From assembly GCA_034231615.1 (NCBI GenBank), contig CM067317.1, positions 49,868,282-49,932,281 on the forward strand: 64,000 nt of DNA, in the 5' to 3' direction. Source of the stretch: Meghimatium bilineatum. Taxonomy: Eukaryota > Mollusca > Gastropoda > Stylommatophora > Philomycidae. The notes under the pieces are model-generated. The model saw nothing but the letters and a program-made list of their open reading frames with translations. It was not told where the DNA came from and ran no database searches. Below are positions 20,192 to 31,440 of the stretch, in pieces (the first letter of the stretch is position 1; each line of letters opens with the position of its first letter). The position numbers and the translations under genes were made by a program.

Positions 20192-20985
20192 TATGTGGTA
20201 TGATCTCTTGTGTGTTATGATCTCCTGTGTGTTATGATCTCCTGTGTGTTATGATCTCCTGTGTGTTATGATCTCCTGTGTGTTATGATCTCCTGTGTGT
20301 TATGATCTCCTGTGTTATGATCTCCTATGTGTTATGATATCCTATGTGTTATGATCTCCTGTGTGTTATGATCTCCTGTGTGTTATGATCTCCTATGTGT
20401 TATGATCTCCTGTGTTATGATCTCCTGTGTGTTATGATCTCCTGTGTGTTATGATCTCCTGTGTGTTATGATCTCCTGTGTTATGATCTCCTGTGTTATG
20501 ATCTCCAGTGTTATGATCTCCTGTGTTATGATCTCCTGTGTGTTATGATCTCCTGTGTGTTATGATCTCCTGTGTGTTATGATCTCCTGTGTGTTATGAT
20601 CTCCTGTGTTATGATCTCCTATGTGTTATGATATCCTATGTGTTATGATCTCCTGTGTGTTATGATATCCTATGTGTTATGATCTCCTGTGTGTTATGAT
20701 CTCCTATGTGTTATGATCTCCTGTGTGTTATGATCTCCTGTGTGTTATGATCTCCTGTGTGTTATGATCTCCTGTGTTATGATCTCCTGAGTTATGATCT
20801 CCAGTGTTATGATCTCCAGTGTTATGATCTCCTGTGTGTTATGATCTCCTGTGTTATGATCTCCTATGTGTTATGATATCCTATGTGTTATGATCTCCTG
20901 TGTGTTATGATCTCCTGTGTGTTATGATCTCCTATGTGTTATGATCTCATGTGTTATGATCTGCTGTGTGTTATGATCTCCTATG
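20192..20985. repeat. 17/15-bp minisatellite
   Basis: About 48 copies of TTATGATCTCCTGTGTG (17 bp) mixed with a 15-bp form lacking GT. Rarer variants TGATATCC recur near 20334, 20628, 20662 and 20873, in similar neighbourhoods, suggesting irregular segmental duplications within the array. Confidence 0.96.
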
Positions 20986-21061
20986 TACAGTGGCGGTAGA
21001 TTTGTATATATATAATTTTCTTAATTTTATCTGGAAAATATACTTCAAATTACACATATCT

Positions 21062-21145
21062 GTGCTTCCGCGGCGCAGTGGATAAGTGCATTGGTTATAT
21101 ACGAATGTATTCATTTGTCAATTTTTGGATCGGGCTTTAAATTTT
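21062..21145 (+). repeat. tRNA-Arg-like SINE head (decayed)
   Basis: TTCCGCGGCGCAGTGGATAA then GTGCATTGG matches a tRNA A-box and anticodon-arm start, closest in memory to tRNA-Arg heads of animal SINEs. The 3' half is too diverged to fold. Not a functional tRNA. Confidence 0.5.
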
Positions 21146-21152
21146 TAATCTT

Positions 21153-21312
21153 TGTCTTCTTCTTCTTCAGCGTTCATTCTCAAACTCCCACTGGATCTCT
21201 CTTGTAGCAGAACAATGGTCCTACTAGATTTCCAGCAGGATGCAGTCCAGCGAATGGAAATGCGTTGTGTCGCCTTTTTATTTACGTCAATGGCACGAGA
21301 CATCCGTCTTTG
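21153..21312 (-). mobile_element. SINE-B copy
   Basis: Reads CTTCTTCTTCAGCGTTCATT, CTCAAACTCCCACTGGATCT, CAGCAGGATGCAGTCCAG and GGAAATGCGTTGTGTC. It is nearly identical in layout to copies at 34641-34787 (+) and 43294-43447 (-). On its own sense strand it ends in GCTGAAGAAGAAGAAG, the tail style of SINE-A and LINE-I. Confidence 0.8.
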
Positions 21313-21599
21313 GTGGAAATATTTAATTAACAACAAAAAGTTTCTGAATCGGCCAGGATTAGAAAATGGGTCAGCCAGATTTAGGGAATGGGTTGCTTTA
21401 TTTACTAGATGTTTCCTGCTATGGAGAGGTGAGAGAATTTTATAGACTGATAATGATATATATGGTTTTAGCATAGCAGTCAGCAGTCGCCACGACGTGC
21501 GCATGGTGAATTTGTAATGTTATCACTAAAACAAAAATCATCAAATTCTCTCGCAATTTGAACCAGAATTTGATTGACAGATCAGAATTTTAACTATTC

Positions 21600-21812
21600 T
21601 CTTCTTCTACTTCTGCGTTTGTTCTCAAACTCCTGCAGATTAGCAGGATGTAGTCCGGAGAATGGAATTAGATGTGTCATGGTTTACAGCTTGGCTGCGA
21701 TTATGCGTCTTTCGGCGTGACACATCCGACTTCAACATGGCTTTGGGTCATTTGACCCTACATAGGATGGGACAGCCAACATCCACCCCATAACCTCCTT
21801 AGTAGCCTTTTA
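21600..21812 (-). mobile_element. SINE-A copy, 5' part replaced by a second partial copy
   Basis: Reverse complement of the SINE-A 3' two thirds: TCTCAAACTCCTGCAGATTA, GATGTAGTCCGGAGAATGG, TCATGGTTTACAGC and GGGACAGCCAAC. It stops before the head, and another partial copy follows at 21836. Confidence 0.85.
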
Positions 21813-21835
21813 TGACATTTATAAAAAGTAAATAG

Positions 21836-22020
21836 TGTGCTGCGATATATGCGCCTTTCGGTTCAACACTTCCTACTTCAGCGTGGCGTCTATGCCACTA
21901 TGTGTAATTGGGCAGCTAACTCCACCCCAAAACCACCTTAGTTGCCTTTTACCACATGCGTTGCTAGTCGCTGTGTTGCTATTATGTACTCTCCTTTCAT
22001 GCTGCGGCAATACACGAGTG
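21836..22020 (-). mobile_element. SINE-A copy, 5' part, diverged
   Basis: TGCTGCGATATATGCGCCTT, TTGGGCAGCTAACTCCACCC and GTTGCTATT...CGGCAATACACG match the 5' half of SINE-A in reverse, more diverged than the neighbouring copy. Confidence 0.7.
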
Positions 22021-22029
22021 GAATGTATT

Positions 22030-23000
22030 TAACGTTATATAATAGTTCCTACAGGACAGGGCTACGAGCAATCTTAGAAGCATCAAAGATACTAAAAAGA
22101 GCCGCCCGTGTGTTGCCGGGGCAAGAAAGGGTAGCAAAGAATAGCAACACTGTTTACCTTCCACGCATGTCGTAAAAGGCGACTAAGGAGGTTATGGGAT
22201 GGAGTTGGCTGTCCCATCCCATATAGGGTCAGTGACCCAAAGCCATGCTGAAGTCAGATGTGTCAGACCAAAAGGCGTAGATATTGCAGCAATGCTGTAA
22301 ACCATGATACAACGCATTCCGTTCTCCGGACTACATCCTGCTAATCTGCAGTAGTTTGAGAACGAAAGCAGAAGAAGAAGAAAAAGAGCGACTCAAAGAA
22401 GCAACCAGTCTTTCTATGTGGGCTGCATGCCAGTTCTCCAGACCACTCAAAATGAAGCTACAGATCTTTTAAGACAAGCAACTTCAGCACTTTTTAAACA
22501 ACTGTCTACTAGCAATAAAGTGATTCTGCAATGGATCCCTGCACACTACGAAATTGCAGGGAATGAGGCAGCTGACATACTTGAAAAAGCAGGTACGAAT
22601 TAAGGAATAATTCCATCACAGAATATCACTATCTGAAGCAAAAACTCTCATCAAAATAAAATATAACCGCATACGTAGTCAGAACAGGCAGGAAGTTTCC
22701 ACAAGACCCCATTTTAAAGCCGAACAGATCAGAACAAACTGCCATCTATATTCTCTGCAAGTGGACACTGTAGACTACAAGCACATCTCCACTAAATAAA
22801 GAATATCTACAGTTACCAACGTCGTTGTCAGAAGGGTCACCATGCTCCAGATCACCTTTTAGCAGACATCCACTTTTTGACGGCTTGAGAACTTAAACCC
22901 GGCAACAAGAGACAGGACATTAAGCTGTGGAGCAAACGTGAGAACTTCCTGCTGACAACTGAATTCATGCAGGCGACCTTCCTGCCTGTATAGACTTATG
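22030..23000 (+). pseudogene. Decayed LINE RNase H / C-terminal remnant (LINE-III relative), split by SINE-A
   Basis: Before the SINE, CAGGGCTACGAGCAATCTTA and GAAGCATCAAAG match LINE-III at 63904-63950 (RNase H, YRAELQAILEASKA). After it, a 61-codon frame reads VILQWIPAHYEIAGNEAADI, the last RNase H motif. Further on, fragments resembling the C-terminal zinc knuckle appear (HHAPDHLLADIHF near 22835-22880). Several stops and frameshifts: dead. Confidence 0.75.
22102..22380 (+). mobile_element. SINE-A, full-length, in RNase H remnant
   Basis: Starts CCGCCCGTGTGTTGCCGGGG and ends GAACGAAAGCAGAAGAAGAA. Flanked by AAAAAGAG at 22094-22101 and 22381-22388, a target-site duplication. No tRNA-like head is evident. 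Internal marker CATGTCGTAAAAGGCGACTA is near-invariant among copies. Confidence 0.88.
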
Positions 23001-23059
23001 ACCAAAGGAAACTGATCGCAGAGGAAGAAAAAACAATATCTGACAGCTCAATGGAGAAT

Positions 23060-23740
23060 GTATTTCGCGCCTTCCAATTCTAAGCGTTGCATGCAACTGA
23101 TGGCACAGGCTGAAAAGATAATTGGAGAGGCGACCACAGACGGAACCTTACCTAGAGTAAAAGAATAGCATTTGTATGAAGAAACTATCGCGGGTTTTTA
23201 CAATATAATGATAACCCTTGGTGGAGAATGCAGAGATTGGGGCAATTGTAAAGCAAACTTCGAAGTCTCTCAGTTGTTTGCTGGACACTCCAGAGATGAT
23301 GTAATTGTGTTCACTGATGGGTCTGTGCTTCGGGGCCAGAAGTTTGGCTGCGGTTTTACTGCTAGTGTGAGTGGGAGAGTCATTGTTGAGCACAGTGAAG
23401 CCTATAGGACAACCACATCTAGGTCAACCAAAACCCAGGACAACCACACCCAGCATGTGAATGGAAGTAGAGGCAGTTATCGAAGCCCTCAAGTGGCATT
23501 CTTGAACTTCATTTAATAAGACAGTTATTGTGTATCTCTCAGTCCATGCATTGAAAAGCACAAAATAGTCGAAGTCGATATGAGTGGCTTGCTTCTATAA
23601 CTACTTCCGACCTCGATGACATCACGTGGGATTACTGCCCTAGACATGCAGGAGTTCGCGGTAATAAAAATGCAAACAGACTTGCATCCAATGAAACGAT
23701 AGATGGGGGGGGGGGGGGGGAGGGGATTGATAATGGATAA
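23060..23740 (+). pseudogene. LINE RNase H remnant (LINE-IV relative)
   Basis: A 114-codon frame (23172-23516) includes DDVIVFTDGS and FGCGFTASVSGR, the first RNase H motif. Downstream in another frame come ITWDYCPRHAGVRGNKNANR, which resembles the last RNase H motif, and LASNET. The same order occurs at 58.1-58.6 kb. Frames are broken. A run of 16 G follows at 23705-23720. Confidence 0.72.
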
Positions 23741-24544
23741 ACGGGGACATACTGAAACTGTTATGAGAGCCTGCTGGATGCGGACATAGGAATTGACTAG
23801 ACATTGAGATAAAAATGAATTTGAAGAATAAACGTGAAACTAGCAAAACTGAACACCTAGATTATAGAACAAGCAGCGATTTAAACCAGTGAGTTACAGA
23901 AGCTACTAGCATGCACACTTTTCGACATTGTTGGGAGAGCATCTTTGGGTCTGCCCGAAGTGCAAAGATGTTTTTTATAATTCAATTTAAATTTCGCGGA
24001 ATTACGAGAGATCACGTTGTCTTTAGGGAAATTCTTCATATTTCAGATACAAACACAGTAGACTTTAACTATTAGTGAATATATAGTGAAAAGCAATTAT
24101 CAGTGTGTCCTGAGAGGAGACCTTTTACTAAAGTCTCCCATGTTATGAGACGAGGCTTTCCACTTAGAAAGACTCTAACCAAGGGTAAAGAAGCCGAATA
24201 CACACTGTTACTTGTACAGACTTTGATGTCATCGCCCACATTACAATTATTGTCTCTTGTTCTAGCGACGTTCGATAATTTACACGTATACAGATTACAC
24301 GCTTCTCCGTTTTCTTATCTCACAAAAAATGTTTTTCATATTCCATTACATTACACCCGTGACCCTTGCTATAGACGTCCTACGTGCGTACTCAAAATAA
24401 ACCTGTTATGTCATTTTTTTCTATTATTTTTGTGTTTCGTTGGTCAGCGTAGAAACTGCAATAATCAAAATCGTCACATATGAAGGCTTCTGTTCATTCT
24501 GTTCGCAGGTCTTATATCACGATTAAACAAATACTAGAATCACG
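23741..24544. other. AT-rich spacer, nothing recognised
   Basis: The longest frame is 126 codons on the plus strand (24103-24483). It has no domain, signal or repeat I recognise, and I do not call it a gene. Confidence 0.4.
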
Positions 24545-24745
24545 ATTAATCAAATAACCACTCGGGGTCGTAAAGGTGCCAATCTGGAAACATCAACACA
24601 TAAAATCGCACCATGCCTCTCTATTCCCATTTCTTTATTTAGTGTGGAAAATCTTAATACTGACCAGCCTTTAATTTTATCACCAATCCATACATTTTTT
24701 TACCTCTTCTTCTTCTACTGTTCTCTGCGGGATAGTTTTGGAAAG
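24545..24745 (-). mobile_element. Dispersed retroposon tail R3, copy 2
   Basis: Contains ACTCGGGGTCGTAAAGGTGC, CTGGAAACATCAACACA, ATCACCAATCCATACATTTT and TTTACCTCTTCTTCTTC, in the same order as 17645-17830. Confidence 0.6.
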
Positions 24746-25014
24746 AGAATCTTGCCTCATGGCCTGACCATGTCAAAATTTCGACGTGTTTCATATTATA
24801 AACATTCTTCCCTCATATATACAATTATTGGATATTACTTATCTAAAAAAGGGTTAAATAAATTTACTTCACATTACTCGGGCTGCCCCTGGTGTTACAC
24901 TGTGTCTCTCAACAAAGTGACAATTAGAGAGTAACACTCATAACACGTAACTCCGTAGCTTCAAGAGATAATCCCACGGGAACTCTGAAAAAATGCACTT
25001 TATAAACAACACGT

Positions 25015-25085
25015 TGTGAGTGGGATTAAAACCTGCTACCTCTTCAGCGCAAAGTGAACGGTTTAACCACTGCATCAGATTTAAC
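25015..25085 (-). repeat. tRNA-derived SINE head
   Basis: The minus strand reads TGATGCAGTGGTTAAACCGT, then GCGCTGAAGAGGTAGCAGG and TTTTAATCCCACTC. A-box and B-box spacing fits a tRNA, with an altered GGTTTTAATCC B box. Too diverged for a real tRNA. Confidence 0.55.
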
Positions 25086-25537
25086 TAGTTGTTTTATTAG
25101 AAGTTCGGTAGACTAGCTGATAGTGAGCTTTCCTGCTATCACGGGGTTACATCGTGCTAGGTACGAAACCACGTCCGCACACACAAAAAATCCGGGTTTT
25201 GATTTTTCGCTTGACACGACAACTCCTTCAGTCGGCTCAGCTGTAAATGGGTGCCTGGCGCATGAGTTGAGTTAAGGGACGCAAAGACAGCAAGGAAAGG
25301 AACTGGCCACCCTACCTAAAAGTTGCTGCGGCTTAGTACATGAGGAGTTATCTTCATTTCCGACGGACGGTTGCTGCCACGGGACTTACCTTTACCTTGC
25401 CTTATGAGAAGAAGTTACAGACCTATACAAGTAGCGGGGCCTACATTTTACACTTTTTTAAGAACTCTGCGCCGATCCGTATTTTTAAGTAAATCTGTAC
25501 CACTGTATCCCTAGTTACACAATGGCTGCCGTAATCT
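25086..25537. other. Spacer before assembly gap
   Basis: No recognised feature. Confidence 0.4.
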
Positions 25538-25637
25538 NNNNNNNNNNNNNNNNNNNNNNNNNNNNNNNNNNNNNNNNNNNNNNNNNNNNNNNNNNNNNNN
25601 NNNNNNNNNNNNNNNNNNNNNNNNNNNNNNNNNNNNN
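25538..25637. other. Assembly gap, 100 N
   Basis: Exactly 100 N, the usual placeholder for a scaffold join of unknown size. Order and orientation across it are only as good as the scaffolding. Confidence 0.99.
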
Positions 25638-25734
25638 GGAAGCACCAGTCTAGTTATACCGCAGTCAATTAGTTCTTCTTCGGAAATGAATTACCGTGCA
25701 CCTAGTTCAATATTGTTCATGTTTAAATTGGGGG

Positions 25735-26215
25735 GTTTTTTTTCAAGGCCGTGGATAGGTTTTCACTAAGGGGGTGGCTTTCAGTAAGAGGTAGTTTTCA
25801 ATAAGAATGTGGCTTTTAGTAAGGCGGTTTTCAGTAAAAAGTGGTTCTCAGTAAGCAGGTGGTTTAGAAAGGATGTAGTTTTTAGTAAGGCGGTTTTCAG
25901 TAAGCATGTGTTTTAGTAAGGAGGTGGTTTTCAGTAAAAAAAGGTGGCTTTCGGTAAGGGGGTTTTAAGTAAAAGGTAGTTTTCAGTAAGGATGTGTTTT
26001 CAGTAAGGAGGTGGTTTTCAGTAAGGATGTGTTTTCAGTAAGGATGTGTTTTCATTAAAGATGTGTTTTCAGTGTTTTCAGTAAGGATGTGTTTTCAGCA
26101 AGGATGTGTTTTCAGTAAGGATGTGTTTTCAGTAAGGATGTGTTTTCAGTAAGGATGTGTTTTCAGTAAGGATGTGTTTTCAGTAAGGAACGGTTTTTAA
26201 TAAAGATGTAGTCCA
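25735..26215. repeat. 17-bp minisatellite
   Basis: Tandem AAGGATGTGTTTTCAGT units (17 bp). They are regular at about 26000-26190 and degenerate to the left, with variants such as AAGGCGGTTTTCAGT and AGGAGGTGGTTTTCAGT. Confidence 0.92.
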
Positions 26216-26312
26216 TTCTCTGGACTACATTATATTGGAAATCAAGTACGACCATTGTTCTTCTACAAGATATATCCCGCGGGAGTTTGAGAATGAACAC
26301 TGAAGAAGAAGA
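26205..26312 (+). mobile_element. SINE-B copy, truncated
   Basis: GTAGTCCATTCTCTGGACTA, ACCATTGTTCTTCTACAAGA, GGGAGTTTGAGAATGAACAC and TGAAGAAGAAGATG match the 3' half of SINE-B in sense orientation. Confidence 0.75.
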
Positions 26313-26735
26313 TGAATGCATTAACATACAGTCATCCATCGATTTCTATCTTCAGTGATGCGGATTTGTGAGGAAATGTCCTGACCTCTCCAGTCTTTGG
26401 AGAACTCTCCTCTCTATCTTCCCATGGTTTTCTGACACCTGTCTGCTTCTTTCACCTTAAACTGTACGCTGCGAGATCGTTTTTTATTTATAGGGAATCA
26501 TGTCGGAGTCCATATTGAGTAAAATGTATCTCTTATGGCGAGGTACGCTTCTTTCAACAGCAGACGCTTTTCCAGGTTGGTTATATCAGAGATTTACAAC
26601 CATCAAAACACAGTAGATGTCACAGTTCTGGTAATCCAGCCACCAAGACCTCCGAAAGTTGATATCCGAACCATGCAGTTTTATATAGTGTACAAACATT
26701 ACATGATCCTATAATGAAGTCTCTTTGCATATCAT
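26313..26735. other. Spacer, nothing recognised
   Basis: No coding or repeat signal seen. Confidence 0.4.
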
Positions 26736-27920
26736 AATCTAGTTTTGGTTCGACGTATGTGTTGACTATCACGTTTATTATTCTGGATCATTGTTATTGC
26801 TTCTTTGTAGGACTGTGTTGTGCCATTTCCCTTCCTGTTTTTGGCAGAGCATCCGCTTTTTTGTTTCCCATGATTCCACAGTGCGACGGTATACATTGAA
26901 GGCCGATAGCTGATGATATTTTTTTTATATATAGTAGCTCTAATGTCTAATGTTGTGCCGAAGGCTTTCATTTCTATTGCTCTGTGTTGATTCCAATAGG
27001 GGTCTGAAATATATGAATATAGCTATCTTCTTTGGCGTTGCAGTCCTGATTCGGCAAAGACATTCAATGACTTCAGTGCTTAATAGAGTGCAACTGCTTC
27101 TGCTCTAAAGTTGGAAGAGTATTTCCCGGTTGGAAAAACGTTTGATATTGTCTTCCCGCCTTTGAGTCATACGAATTATACTTTCTTCATTCTTTACTGC
27201 TCCCTCTGCTGATCCATCTGTGTAGACATGTGTCCAATGTGAATTGTATATTATTTTTATCATCTCTAGTATCAATGCTTTTAGTTGGGGGTGGGGTATG
27301 GTATTCCTTTTTAATTGTTACAGGAACCTCTGTCATTATGGAAACTTTTGGAGACTATTGTCTGGCTCTTCAAAATCAGTTAGTGTTTAAATGTAATTTG
27401 GGATTTTGTGAGGATTTCAAAATCTTTCCTGTACATGTTTCGGTGTCTGCTATAACAAAGCGGCCTTTATTTCTACATCCCATAGAAAGCCTCCCTTCAC
27501 AGGAAAACGTGCAGTAACAAAATGAGGATAGCTTTGTGTTGTTGGCGGAGAGGGTTGGAGATGTGACAGAAGCTGACAGGACCTTTTTGGTTTTTAGTTT
27601 TTCTATGGCACTATTTAGTTCTGCGATGGTAAAGGGTGTATCATGTATGACTCTGGATTTTGATGCTTCACTTATATTTTAATTTCTTTTTTGATTTATT
27701 TGATACTTTTATGAGGGAGTGTTGTTGTGCTTTCTTCCTTATAGAAGTCAGCAAAAATATTTGCTACTATTTTACCTGTGTAGAATGTCCCCATTTCTTT
27801 GATGACAGTATTGTAGTGTGAATTCTTTGTTTCTTCATTTAGAGCTCTTGTAGGGTTCCATAGTTTGCTTGTGTCTTTAGTCATGTTTAGGCTGCTGATC
27901 TTTTCGCACTATCTCTTTCC
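26736..27920 (-). pseudogene. Rearranged LINE remnant: RNase H piece and EN-RT linker piece
   Basis: On the minus strand, about 27235-26740 encodes HWTHVYTDGSAEGAVKN (first RNase H motif) and, in shifted frames, QCIPSHCGIMG.KKADA. From 27920 to 27530 the same strand encodes NMTKDTSKLWNPTRALNEET and YTGKIVANIFADFYKEES, which matches the linker between endonuclease and RT in LINE-III. The RT palm between them is missing and a 300-bp unrelated stretch (27240-27530, sharing a core with 18925-19020) lies in between. Confidence 0.75.
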
Positions 27921-28014
27921 AGAACATATACACATCAAAGTGGAAGAAACAAATGAAAGTTGAAGAAACAAATGGAAGTGAAAAACAAAAATGATGCAAT
28001 ACATCACCTCCAAT

Positions 28015-28315
28015 GATATCAACAGACCGCACTATTTCGCCTTAGAACAGGCCACTGCAAACTGTTGTAACTTTTACCTATTGAGGATCTCGTACACATA
28101 TGAATGTCCATATGGATCTGGAACCCAGACTCCCGAACACTTACTTTAGGATTGCCCAACATACAGAGAGCAGAGACAGCAGACCTGGCCAGAGGATACA
28201 TATTTTCGATAAAAGCTATGGGGCAGCCACTTTGGAGAAGACAGCGGACTTCGCCCTGACGACAGGCCTGACAATATAACATGATCGCAAATGCTGAACA
28301 CAGAAGAAGAAGACT
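28015..28315 (+). pseudogene. LINE C-terminal remnant with GAA-type 3' tail
   Basis: Reads ALFRLRTGHC, then in other frames EDLVHI, NPDSRTLTLGLPNIQRAETA and GYIFSIKAMGQPLW, the post-RNase H C-terminus of an APE-RT-RNase H LINE. It ends AATGCTGAACACAGAAGAAG plus AAGA, a tail very like that of SINE-A and SINE-B. Confidence 0.72.
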
Positions 28316-29589
28316 TATTATTTCTATGGTCATAAGATATCATTGGCGGCTCCCAACTCCTCTCAAATCTCTGTTGACATACTGGTCATCTCATCACTAA
28401 CTGGCATGTGAATGAATGGATGTGTTTCTTTACATCCCGATATTCACAACATTGGGAAACAAACTAGAAATGTTATTGGCATCCTATAAAATAAATGTTG
28501 AAATTGATTTGTAAAATTGTTTGCAAGGTTTTCGTTATTTTAAATCGTTGTCATGCCGCATTTGTTATTTCGCACACCATCAAGTGCCGTCTAAGAATTG
28601 AAACGGGTATAAGAAACTGCGAAATGGTGTCGAAACTTTGCTTCACAAATTTTGCAGAAGTGGAACAGTGTGGATATAATTAGAGTCGTATATACGCCTT
28701 CACTAAGGAGGGAATGTGTTACATTAAAAAAGGTCATAAGTCGTTTTCCTACATAATTCCCTCTATTTTTTTAATAAGAAATGTGATACCCATATGTGTG
28801 AGAAATCCCTTGGCGGTGGAGGGGTTCACACATACCTTTTGGCTAAATTTATAGTATCCCGCGGGGTAGTGGGGCACCCCAACTCCCCTCCTTTATCTAT
28901 GGGTTTGGATACAATGAAAAAGTCACGGGAAAACCCACTCACTTCGAACCTTTGACCTTCAGCCACCAATTGAACATTTCTTTCTCTAAATCCCAAGTTT
29001 ACACAAGGAAAATATAAACACTTCCACGCACTTTGAAACAATTTCATATCGTTTTGGTTAAAGTCACGCTCGCCAGCCAAGAGGTGCTAGCTAGGAATAC
29101 TGACATAGCGACATAATGAAATGGCTTATGTTACAATTACAAAGTTTGGATAGACTAGTGAACAATTAGTATGTGTGACAGGAAGGGCCTCATATAGACT
29201 GAAGGACAGTGGTAAACATGATCTTTCTACTTTCCTACCTTTACGAGTTTACCCTTTCAACATTTGTTGACGGCTCGTGAATTAACTACTGCGAGTATGC
29301 ATTAAATGTGTGAAAAATCACGTGTAATAGAGATCTCTGTTTAAATGGTCTTAGTTTAGGACAAGAGCAAGATGGAGGTCACCTAGAATGTTTTCAAGAC
29401 GTGATTAAGTTGTCAATTACTTCAAACAAGGATGCGTTCTAGTTCTTATCAAAGTTCTACAGTTTGTGACGTCTCTGCATTTTATTGTTGCTTATACTTT
29501 TTGACTCGGAGATGGCCGGGGGATTGAATTTTAAACGCTACATTACTGCATAGAATACGGGAGTTTGAGTGCTAGGATGTTATGTCGAA
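28316..29589. other. Spacer, nothing recognised
   Basis: Contains frames of 62 codons (+, 28495-28683) and 84 codons (-, 28826-29080) without recognisable domains. Confidence 0.4.
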
Positions 29590-30286
29590 CTAATTCTTTA
29601 ATATGGATGAGAAGAGCTGACTGAACATCCAATAATGTCCAGAGTCAGTTAAGAGCTACAGAAAAGGTACTTTTTAAGAAGAATGATGAAAATACCGTAA
29701 ATGCAAAGAAAAATAACGTGGAAATCCTCAGAGATGCTAGAGTAAAAAAAGGACAAATTATAACAAATATTAGAAGCAAACAGTCAAGATTTTTAAGGGT
29801 ATGTTATGAGAAAATCAAAACTTTAATATTGTGTAGCCACCAGAAAGATCGAGAGGAGAAGATAAAGAGGAAGGCCAAGAGAGAGGTTGTTTGGTAGGGT
29901 TATCATTGTGGCATGACGCCCGTGTGTTGCCGGGGCCCGAAAGGGGAGCAATGAATAACAACACTGTTTACCTTCCACACATGTCGTAAAAGGCGACTAA
30001 GGAGGTTATGGGAAGGAGTTGGCTGTCCCATCCCATATAGGGTCAGCGACCCAAAGCCATGCTGAAATCGGATGTGTCAGGCCGAAATGCGCAGATATCG
30101 CAGCAATGCTATAAACCATGACACAACGCATTACGTTCTCCGGGCTACATCCTGCTAATCTGCAGGAGTTTGAGAACGAACGCAGAAGAAGATTGTGGCA
30201 TGAGAATGTCAACAACTGAACTTATTAACACCATAAAAGACGGATATATGGAGGGACATGATCGCCTACGACACTCGGCATAGCAC
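29590..30286 (+). pseudogene. RTE-like LINE 3' fragment (RTE-a), split by SINE-A
   Basis: Contains FLRRMMKIP at about 29678, GYVMRKSKL and the basic GRPRER box, then after the SINE ENVNN and a final MIAYDTRHST-like stretch (GACATGATCGCCTACGACAC). Multiple stops. Ends near GGCATAGCACTTGA. The same family lies at 35600-36190 (-), 38265-39263 (+) and 52985-53650 (-). Confidence 0.72.
29917..30191 (+). mobile_element. SINE-A, full-length, in RTE-a
   Basis: Starts CGCCCGTGTGTTGCCGGGGC, ends GAACGAACGCAGAAGAAG. Perfect 12-bp target-site duplication ATTGTGGCATGA at 29905-29916 and 30192-30203. Confidence 0.93.
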
Positions 30287-30536
30287 TTGATTGGTTGACA
30301 TTACTGTAGGGCAGTGATTACCTATACGCCATGTTATTTATGATCGGAAAACAACTTTGGAAGCCGCCATTACCAGTAGTCATATCAGGGCTAAGTTGAG
30401 CATGTTTGCATGGAAACCGTAAAGGGCATCAATATAAATGACCATGTGTCAGTCGGACGAGAACAGCCGCTACAGCAGTGAATATATAGCTGCCGATTTC
30501 GCCCACTAAGGGATTGGGTGGGTTAAGTGTCATCAC
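30287..30536 (-). mobile_element. piggyBac-like end, inverted copy
   Basis: The right edge reads AAGGGATTGGGTGGGTTAA (30513-30533 region). On the minus strand this is TTAA followed by CCCACCCAATCCCTTAG, a typical piggyBac-type start with its TTAA target. The following roughly 220 bp match 39651-39850 on the plus strand. No transposase is present here. Confidence 0.6.
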
Positions 30537-30900
30537 TGTAATGAACTTCCATGATTCCGTCTTTTGCCTTGATGGTGCACTCTGCTAGACTAACCTGTTC
30601 ATCTTGTGATGTTTCTCTCCCACTTGTAAGGTATGCCTACCACTTGCTTGTCTCCCCTTGACTTTACCCTCAAGTAAAATCTTAAACAAGGTGTCATGTC
30701 TTTTTGTGTCCAAAATACTTTATTGTTTAATCATCATTTTCTTTAATAGTTCCTTTGTCATATGAATTGTTGTTAGAACCTCTTTGTTGATTTTCTTCTA
30801 TTTCTCTGATCTCCATATTCTATATATCAACATCTCAAAGGCATCAATTCTGTCTTCTAGTTGTTTGTTCATTATCCATGTTTCTGAGCTATTCTATTCG
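30537..30900 (-). pseudogene. RTE-like LINE 3' fragment (RTE-b), decayed
   Basis: The minus strand matches 6100-6549: CTCAAAGGCATCAATTCTGT, CTTCTAGTTGTTTG and TGTCATGTCTTTTTGTG are the reverse of the DRIDAFEMW and KRHDTLF blocks. Frames are broken. It abuts the piggyBac-like end in the same relative order as at 39264-39660, but inverted. Confidence 0.75.
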
Positions 30901-30904
30901 CTAA

Positions 30905-31105
30905 ACCCTTTGTTGCCTTTCAGCGTCAGTGGTGGAAGAGTTTTCTGGAGATGGCCCTCGTGTGTGCTGAGTATCGCCTCTTCTATTTTGGTGGCCCATC
31001 GTTCTCGTGGTCGGCTTCTAGGTTTGCCTTCACTGTATCTGTGTATCATATATTGCTGTGGTATGCTGTCTGATGGTAGTCTGCTGATGTGTGCAAACCA
31101 TTTGA
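30905..31105 (-). pseudogene. RTE-like LINE C-terminal fragment (RTE-c)
   Basis: The minus strand translates to [20 protein letters not shown], then a basic KPRSRPRERW box and a KTLPPLTLKG end. Same family as 36309-37170 and 44819-45275. Confidence 0.65.
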
Positions 31106-31440
31106 TCTGTGATAATCAAAGGTAAATAATAGTAATCAAAGCAGGTAATATCACCATCAAGTGGCGATAAGACACTTCGGTTAGGTTCTGAAGGGTAAAT
31201 GAGGCAAAGAAGCATGTGAACACATAACCAATGAAGTGACAACTTGATGAAGTTATTTGCCATTAAAATAAGACAAAAGTCTGTAGTTCTACTCATAAAA
31301 ATGAAGCTCTAATTGAAGCTTGGACGTCATCAATAGATCAATGAAGAATTGAACCAATGCTTATTTAAAGTGCTGCTGAGATTCGACTATCCTCTCGTTC
31401 ACGGTTGTTTCCATCCATAATTGTCCGGGTCGCAGGGGTA
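31106..31440. other. Spacer with part of R3 at its right end
   Basis: 31414-31440 (GGGTCGCAGGGGTACCACA) matches R3, and 33820-33840 (CTTCTGCGATGCGTACGAGT) matches a later part of R3. LINE-II therefore seems to have landed in an R3 copy. Confidence 0.5.

Noticed and set aside
21145-21504. 97- and 119-codon frames on opposite strands as genes
   Set aside because: They lie over SINE-B and are open by chance on both strands.
23705-23720. G16 run as a functional G-quadruplex
   Set aside because: A single homopolymer within a dead LINE remnant. Likely slippage or sequencing error. No regulatory context.
24103-24483. 126-codon plus-strand frame as a novel gene
   Set aside because: No domain, no splice or promoter context, no repeat of it elsewhere. 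Compatible with chance in AT-rich sequence.
17395-25085. tRNA genes at 17.4 (-), 21.06 (+) and 25.0 kb (-)
   Set aside because: A/B-box-like words are present but acceptor and other stems do not close. Best seen as tRNA-derived SINE heads.
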